From: Chryseobacterium cucumeris
GTDB lineage: Bacteria; Bacteroidota; Bacteroidia; Flavobacteriales; Weeksellaceae
Assembly (NCBI RefSeq): GCF_016775705.1
Contig: NZ_CP068760.1
Coordinates: 806,001 to 870,000 of the forward strand
DNA: 64,000 bases
Direction of reading: 5' to 3'
A program made the position numbers and the translations under genes. Each line of letters opens with the position of its first letter. Position 1 is the first letter of the stretch. Of this stretch, positions 59,309-64,000 are shown in pieces. Under the pieces are notes generated by a model. That model was not told the DNA's origin, did no database searches, and saw nothing but the letters and a program-made list of their open reading frames with translations.

Positions 59309-61459
59309 TTATTTTACAATTAGTTTTTCGGATTGTTTCAGGCTTCCATCATGAGATTCAAACTGAACAATGTAGTTTCCTGCCGGAATTCTGCTCAATT
59401 CATATTGATTATCTCCTGAGTTCAGTGATTTTGTGTCTACGATTCTTCCGTTAAAATCATAAATTGTCAATTTTCCTTTGCTGTATTCATCAGGAACAGA
59501 AACTGTCAGTGATGAAGATTTGCTTGCCGGATTAGGATATAATTTGATTTGATTTTTAATGTTAGTCTCTCCCGTATTGATCGCCTTTTGCCCTGCAATT
59601 CTTGCTAATACTGAACTTCCTGTTGTACATGGCACATCTGTTCCCCAGTTAGAAGAATCAACTCCCGTTAACGTTAAAGTCACACCATTTCCTGAAGTAT
59701 CCTGAACTGTAGAACCACTTCCTTCGTTAAACTTCCAATACGCAGCCAGTGAAGTTGCCGGAACGGATACATTACACATATTCTGACTGATTTCTGTCTG
59801 GCTTAATGCGCGTTTCCACACTCTTACCTCATCTATTTTTCCATTGAAGTTTCTGGAAGTATTATATAAATATCCTACATTGAATGCTCCTGTTGAATTC
59901 ACACTTCCTGTTTGTGCTTTAGTGGCATCCAGAACACCGTTGATGTAAATTTTCATATTGGCACCGTCATAAGTAGCTGCCACATGATACCAGGTATTGG
60001 CATTCAAAGCTGTTGCAGAAGCCAGTTTTTGCTGTACATTATTAATACTTACCACAAACTGAAGTTTATTATTCGCCAGACTGGCATCTCCTAATCGTAA
60101 GAATGCAGAATTGCCGTCGCTTACTTCTGTTCCCATGATAGAAGAAATATATGGCGACGCAGATTTGAACGATGACGGTTTGATCCACCCTTCAAAAGAC
60201 AATGCTGAGCCGCTTAGATTCATACTTCCGGCCGCTCCTGATTCAGTACTTCCATCCAAAGACAGAGCATAAGAACCTGTAGGCGTTGTTCCTGAAGTAC
60301 TTGTAAATCTTGGCGCAAACATATAGGCACTTTTCACGCTGCAGTTGGTTCTGATTCTCCAGTCATATTCGGTGTTGGCTGTTAATCCGGAAATGGTTAC
60401 AGAAGTGGAGCTTGTCGCTGAAACTGCATTTGTCCATGTTGTTGAAGAAGCTGGTTTATAATCAACATCATAGGTATTGCTTCCTACGGCTGACCAGTTT
60501 AGTTTTGCGCTTGTGCCTGTAAGGTTGCTTGTGTATAATCCGATAGGGGCGTCACAATTGGTTCCCTGTGTCCAGGATTGTAAAGTACCGCTTAAAACAG
60601 TAGGTTCTCCGTATAAGGTTTGAGTTCCTGCTGAAAGCTGTGTCGTTTCATTCGTTCCATGTAAATCATACCACATGAATACGCCGTAACCTCCATTTTT
60701 AGTTTGGGTAGCCAGGCTGGTGGTGGTAGAATTGGAAGTATTTCCCATCCATACGGCAGCAGGAGAGATTTGTGCTTTGGTAAGAGGTGGTACATTCGGA
60801 GCAGAGAATGTTCCGTACATCGCGTTCCAGCTGTAATTGACATTATCTCCTACTCTGGCTCCGTTCCAGGAAAGTCTTGAAGCGGCAGGACCATAATAAT
60901 AGAATGAAATAATCTTATTGGGTAATAAAGCTCTGAGTTCCTGAACCAGCATTACAAAAGAGCTGTCATTAGGCTGCCCTGTTCCGTTATTTCCGTATTC
61001 AGAATATTCATCATCAAAATCAATTCCATCAAGACCGTAGGTATTCACTGTATTGGCAAGCTGCAGAGCAAAGTCTTTTGCGGCTTCACGGGTAGGAAAA
61101 TTACAGATTCCCGCTCCCTGATGGTTTCCTAAAATAGTGAGTACGACTTTCATTCCTTTCTGCTGAAGAGGCTTTATGTAGGTATCTGCATTGGTAAGAA
61201 CCTTGGTTACGTTATTATTCGAATACAGATAGGCTCTTCCACGGCTGGTATCATAATTAATATTGGCCGCAAAGATATTCACCACATTAAACAGGTAACT
61301 GTTCGATGTCTGCAGTTTGTACGCTCCTGCATTCAGGAGGTTGTTGTTATTCACTTCCACATAGCATATCCCTGTAGGGCTAAGCTGCTGTGCGTTGATC
61401 AGAGAACCAGACTGAAGCATCATGGCAATCAGTGCGGTAAAGATGGATTTTTTTTTCAT
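59309..61459 (-). CDS. GH18 endo-beta-N-acetylglucosaminidase with one Fn3, LamG-like and T9SS tail
   Basis: A 716-residue paralogue of the downstream gene. The signal peptide runs to LINAQ. The GH18 domain has a complete DxxDxDxE motif at D144-E151 (DGIDFDDE). Only one fibronectin-III-like module (about 305-385) is present, then the LamG-like domain (about 400-570) and a T9SS tail (YPNPASKSS...GNYIVQF). The catalytic parts align almost residue for residue with the neighbour (same motif positions), so this is a tandem duplication with different accessory modules. Different glycan specificity is possible. Confidence 0.92.
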   Translation of the reverse strand: MKKKSIFTALIAMMLQSGSLINAQQLSPTGICYVEVNNNNLLNAGAYKLQTSNSYLFNVVNIFAANINYDTSRGRAYLYSNNNVTKVLTNADTYIKPLQQKGMKVVLTILGNHQGAGICNFPTREAAKDFALQLANTVNTYGLDGIDFDDEYSEYGNNGTGQPNDSSFVMLVQELRALLPNKIISFYYYGPAASRLSWNGARVGDNVNYSWNAMYGTFSAPNVPPLTKAQISPAAVWMGNTSNSTTTSLATQTKNGGYGVFMWYDLHGTNETTQLSAGTQTLYGEPTVLSGTLQSWTQGTNCDAPIGLYTSNLTGTSAKLNWSAVGSNTYDVDYKPASSTTWTNAVSATSSTSVTISGLTANTEYDWRIRTNCSVKSAYMFAPRFTSTSGTTPTGSYALSLDGSTESGAAGSMNLSGSALSFEGWIKPSSFKSASPYISSIMGTEVSDGNSAFLRLGDASLANNKLQFVVSINNVQQKLASATALNANTWYHVAATYDGANMKIYINGVLDATKAQTGSVNSTGAFNVGYLYNTSRNFNGKIDEVRVWKRALSQTEISQNMCNVSVPATSLAAYWKFNEGSGSTVQDTSGNGVTLTLTGVDSSNWGTDVPCTTGSSVLARIAGQKAINTGETNIKNQIKLYPNPASKSSSLTVSVPDEYSKGKLTIYDFNGRIVDTKSLNSGDNQYELSRIPAGNYIVQFESHDGSLKQSEKLIVK

Positions 61460-61568
61460 TGTATAATTTTTTTAAGGTGTTTTGGTGTCTGAATTTTATA
61501 TAGCAATCCCCTTATTCCTTCTTTTTCGGGAAGGAATCAATGATAAAAAAGCCATATAAAAGGGTGTG

Positions 61569-62996
61569 CTATGTCAGTAGCTCCGGGTTTTCGTTAAAGG
61601 TTTTCCATAACAATTCTCCAAATAAGGTATTGGCCCATGCAAACCATTCTCTGGTGAACTTTTTGGAGTCGTCTTTATGGAAGGATTCATGCATAAAGCC
61701 TGTTCCTCCATGCGTTTTCTGTAAGGTATCTATGCACCATCTGATCTCACTTTTGTCTTTGGTAGTGAGTGCCTTCATTATGATACTCATTGGCCAGATC
61801 ATGTCAAGTCCGATATGCGGACCTCCTATTCCTTCTGCCAGCTTACCTTTGAAGAAGAACGGGTTGTTTTCTGACCACACAAATTTTCTTGTATTCAAAT
61901 ACACAGGGTCATCAGCTTTCACCGCATCCAGATAAGGCAGTCCCAGCAAGCTTGGACAGTTCGCATCATCCATCAGGTTGTAGCTTCCAAAGCCATTTAC
62001 TTCAAAAGCATATATTTTTCCAAATTCAGGATGATTGTAAATTCCGTATTTTTTGATGGCTGTTTCTACCTCATGAGCAAGGCTGTTCAATTGTTGAGCC
62101 AACGTTTTTTCATTTTTAATCTGAGTAACCATTTCCGCAGCCTGGCGTAAGCTTACCACCGCAAATAAGTTGGAAGGGATCAGGAATCCGTAGATGGTAG
62201 CATCATCACTTGGACGGAACATAGAGCTGATCAATCCCACAGGTTTTGTTGGATAACCATATCCTCCCATAGGAACTCCATCTGTTGCCCAAGCCGTTGT
62301 ACGCTCGAATTTGTAAGGACCCAGATCATTTTTTCTCTGCTGTTCTGTGAAAGTCTGCAGGGTAAGTTTGATTCCTTTCAGCCAGTTGGCATCGAAAGGT
62401 TTTGTATCTCCGGTTGTTTTCCAGAAGTGGTAGGCCAGACGGATAGGATAGCAAAGCGAGTCGATTTCCCATTTTCTTTCATGGGTTCCCGGCTTCATAT
62501 CGGTATGGTCATATTCTTTCCATTTACTGATCTTCTGGTCATCGTTATAGAAAGCGTTTGCATAAGGATCTTTCAGGATGAAAGTAGTCTGTTTATGGAT
62601 GACTCCTGAGATCAGCTTGTGCAGTTTTTCATCTTTCTTCGAGAACTGCAGATAAGGGAAAACCTGTGCGGAACTGTCACGAAGCCACATGGCATCAATA
62701 TCCCCGGTGATCACATAGGTATCCGGCGTTCCGTTGGTTTCCGTATAATAAACAGTAGTATCCAATGTATTCGGGAAGCAGTTTTCAAAAAGCCAGCTCA
62801 GCTCTTTGTTTTTCACTTTCTTTTTAAACGCGGCAATAGCACTTTCTACAGATTCGCTGGTAAAATGTCTTTTATCTTTAGGAACACGGACAACAGGAAA
62901 ATTGTCCAGCACTAAATTTTTAGCAAAAACATTTTGAGTAAACAGCAATCCGGCTCCTGCCAGTGCACTTGTTTTAATAAAATTTCTCCTTTCCAT
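61569..62996 (-). CDS. GH125 exo-alpha-1,6-mannosidase
   Basis: A 475-residue exported (alpha/alpha)6 glycosidase of family GH125, which releases alpha-1,6-linked mannose without a metal. The N-terminus (RRNFIKTSALAGAG) is a Tat-type signal. Family stretches include TGDIDAMWLRDSSAQVFPYL with the likely catalytic Asp, KWEIDSLCYPIRLAYHFW, and a C-terminal THGGTGFMHESFHKDD segment with the likely Glu. It works on the mannose core left by GH92 action. It follows the second GH92 gene by 31 bases in the same direction. Confidence 0.92.
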   Translation of the reverse strand: MERRNFIKTSALAGAGLLFTQNVFAKNLVLDNFPVVRVPKDKRHFTSESVESAIAAFKKKVKNKELSWLFENCFPNTLDTTVYYTETNGTPDTYVITGDIDAMWLRDSSAQVFPYLQFSKKDEKLHKLISGVIHKQTTFILKDPYANAFYNDDQKISKWKEYDHTDMKPGTHERKWEIDSLCYPIRLAYHFWKTTGDTKPFDANWLKGIKLTLQTFTEQQRKNDLGPYKFERTTAWATDGVPMGGYGYPTKPVGLISSMFRPSDDATIYGFLIPSNLFAVVSLRQAAEMVTQIKNEKTLAQQLNSLAHEVETAIKKYGIYNHPEFGKIYAFEVNGFGSYNLMDDANCPSLLGLPYLDAVKADDPVYLNTRKFVWSENNPFFFKGKLAEGIGGPHIGLDMIWPMSIIMKALTTKDKSEIRWCIDTLQKTHGGTGFMHESFHKDDSKKFTREWFAWANTLFGELLWKTFNENPELLT

Positions 62997-63027
62997 TGAT
63001 ACTTTGTTTCGTTTATTTTTATGAGTC

Positions 63028-64000
63028 TTATTTTACTGGTTTGCTTCCCATTACGAATCTCAATTCGCCACCGTTCATAATATCGCTATGGTTCAGCTCC
63101 CAGCTTTTGTATTCTTTTCCGTTCAGGAACATTTTCTGTACATAGATATTCTTGTCGGATATTTTGTCTGCAATTACCGTGAATGTTTTTCCATTTTCTA
63201 ATTTTAATGACGCTTTCGGGAATTGTGGTGCTCCGATGGCATATACAGGTTTCCCAGGTGTCACAGGATAGAATCCTAATGATGAGAAAATATACCATGC
63301 TGACATTTGACCGCAGTCTTCATTATTCACAATTCCATCCGGCTTGGCTGCATACATATTGTCACGGATATATTTTACCATTTTCTGAGTCTTGTAAGGG
63401 CTTCCTGCATAATTGTACAGGTATGGAACATGATGACCCGGTTCATCCCCGAATCCTAAAGATCCGATGAATCCTGAGATATCTACGTGCTGCTCTCCTT
63501 CCATATGAAGCGCTTCTGTAAAGGTTTTATCCAGTTTTTCTTCAAATCCTTTTTTCCCTCCGTACAGATTCATCATTTCGTCAATCTGATGAGGAACAAA
63601 GAAATCATAGGCCCAGATGTTTCCGGAAACCCAGTGTGGCTGAAGTTTTTTCCAATCGTTAAGGGTGAAATCTGCTAAGAATTTACCGTCTTTTTGTCTT
63701 GGCCAGAAGTGGTTATTTTCTTTGTTGAAGGTATTCAGGAAGTTCATAGAACGTTTTTTATACACTTCCGATTCTTCTTTTTTGCCTAATTTTTCCGCAA
63801 GCTGTTGAATACACCAGTCGTCATATGAATATTCCAATGTTGCGGAAACAGAAGCTCCGTTTTCTGAAGGCGTATATCCTAATTTAATATAGTCGTTAAG
63901 ACCTCCGCCTCCATCACTGCTGCTCATTTTATCTGTTAAAGAAGCATCTTTCATCGCAGCAAATGCTTTTTCGGCATCAATACCCGGAACTCCTTTGGAA
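63028..64000 (-). CDS. GH92 alpha-mannosidase, 3' part (cut by window edge)
   Basis: The C-terminal part of a GH92 enzyme. The reading frame stays open to base 64000, so the gene continues past the window and is not truncated in nature. Visible features are a KAFAAMKDAS helix at the edge, WASGN-type WVSGNIW, FGDEPGHHVPYLYNYAG with the usual catalytic acid Glu, and NEDCGQMSAWYIFSSLGFYP. Unlike the GH92 at 53546 it keeps the Glu, so it should be a true alpha-mannosidase. It is the first visible gene of the minus-strand glycan operon. Confidence 0.92.
   Translation of the reverse strand, partial: SKGVPGIDAEKAFAAMKDASLTDKMSSSDGGGGLNDYIKLGYTPSENGASVSATLEYSYDDWCIQQLAEKLGKKEESEVYKKRSMNFLNTFNKENNHFWPRQKDGKFLADFTLNDWKKLQPHWVSGNIWAYDFFVPHQIDEMMNLYGGKKGFEEKLDKTFTEALHMEGEQHVDISGFIGSLGFGDEPGHHVPYLYNYAGSPYKTQKMVKYIRDNMYAAKPDGIVNNEDCGQMSAWYIFSSLGFYPVTPGKPVYAIGAPQFPKASLKLENGKTFTVIADKISDKNIYVQKMFLNGKEYKSWELNHSDIMNGGELRFVMGSKPVK

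Noticed and set aside
61514..61537. Terminator for the GH125 gene
   Set aside because: ATTCCTTC and GAAGGAAT form an 8-bp hairpin, but no T run follows it on the minus strand; it is only an inverted repeat.
63028..63954. GH92 as a truncated or degenerate gene
   Set aside because: The frame stays open to base 64000 with GH92-like residues (KGVPGIDAEKAFAAMKDA), so the cut is only the window edge.
1..64000. tRNA, rRNA, tmRNA, SRP RNA or CRISPR array
   Set aside because: No T-loop-like GTTCGAATC motif in a cloverleaf context, no rRNA-like stretch and no regularly spaced direct repeats were seen by eye; a covariance-model scan would be needed to exclude small RNAs.

Overview
This 64 kb window comes from a member of the Bacteroidota, most likely a Flavobacteriia of the Chryseobacterium/Elizabethkingia type. 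The evidence is AT-rich DNA, TonB-dependent receptors, type IX secretion (T9SS) C-terminal tails, an XrtF exosortase pair, many Bacteroidota-only DUF families (DUF4271, DUF4293, DUF4296, DUF5689, DUF6146, DUF6702) and repeated -7 promoter boxes of the form TAnnTTTG. The assignment is inference from gene content. I saw no rRNA, tRNA, CRISPR array or transposase.

Layout. 1-6.2 kb: a TonB receptor, a small membrane protein, aspartate-semialdehyde dehydrogenase, a cation efflux protein and, on the other strand, exosortase XrtF with its partner. 6.4-10.1 kb: an apparent MurNAc-recycling set (sugar kinase, free-standing RapZ C-terminal domain, nucleotidyltransferase), then a LOG-family protein and a DUF6702 protein. 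10.3-11.5 kb: a PixA/AidA-like protein and a double-module DUF7336 protein. 11.6-17.8 kb: a TonB receptor with a DUF5689 lipoprotein, divergent from a secreted nuclease/phosphatase-fold enzyme. 17.9-24.6 kb: superoxide dismutase, Rho with a long disordered insert, an M28 peptidase and an MsbA-like ABC exporter. 24.6-28.9 kb: an accessory-looking patch with a large surface protein, two small HTH proteins and a membrane-bound LuxR-type regulator, with a related palindromic DNA element present three times. 29-41.7 kb: mostly housekeeping genes (psd, cdsA, ftsH, rsfS, birA, lptF/G-like, tgt, dolichol-phosphate-mannose-synthase-like, hemD, oligopeptidase B). 41.7-46.2 kb: a four-helix-bundle protein gene bounded by perfect inverted repeats, three tandem paralogous secreted proteins and an SRPBCC protein. 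46.4-48.8 kb: an RprXY-like two-component system. 48.85-52.7 kb: a probable metal-handling cluster, made of a lipoprotein with three His/Cys repeats, a Cys-rich exported protein and a TonB receptor with two N-terminal CxxC heavy-metal-associated modules. 53-64 kb: a high-mannose N-glycan degradation locus on the minus strand (cupin sugar-phosphate isomerase, GH92, ROK kinase, two endo-beta-N-acetylglucosaminidases of GH18, GH125 and a second GH92 cut by the window edge).

How genes work together. In the glycan locus, secreted Endo-F-like GH18 enzymes would free high-mannose glycans from glycoproteins. The GH92 and GH125 enzymes would trim alpha-mannosides, and the ROK kinase and cupin isomerase would feed hexose into glycolysis. 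One GH92 has Gln where the family normally has its acid Glu, a feature linked to mannosyl-phosphodiester cleavage. The metal cluster is the best candidate for a poorly described system. The inverted-repeat element with and without a four-helix-bundle gene, and the repeated operator-like element around the LuxR/HTH patch, are the most unusual non-coding structures.
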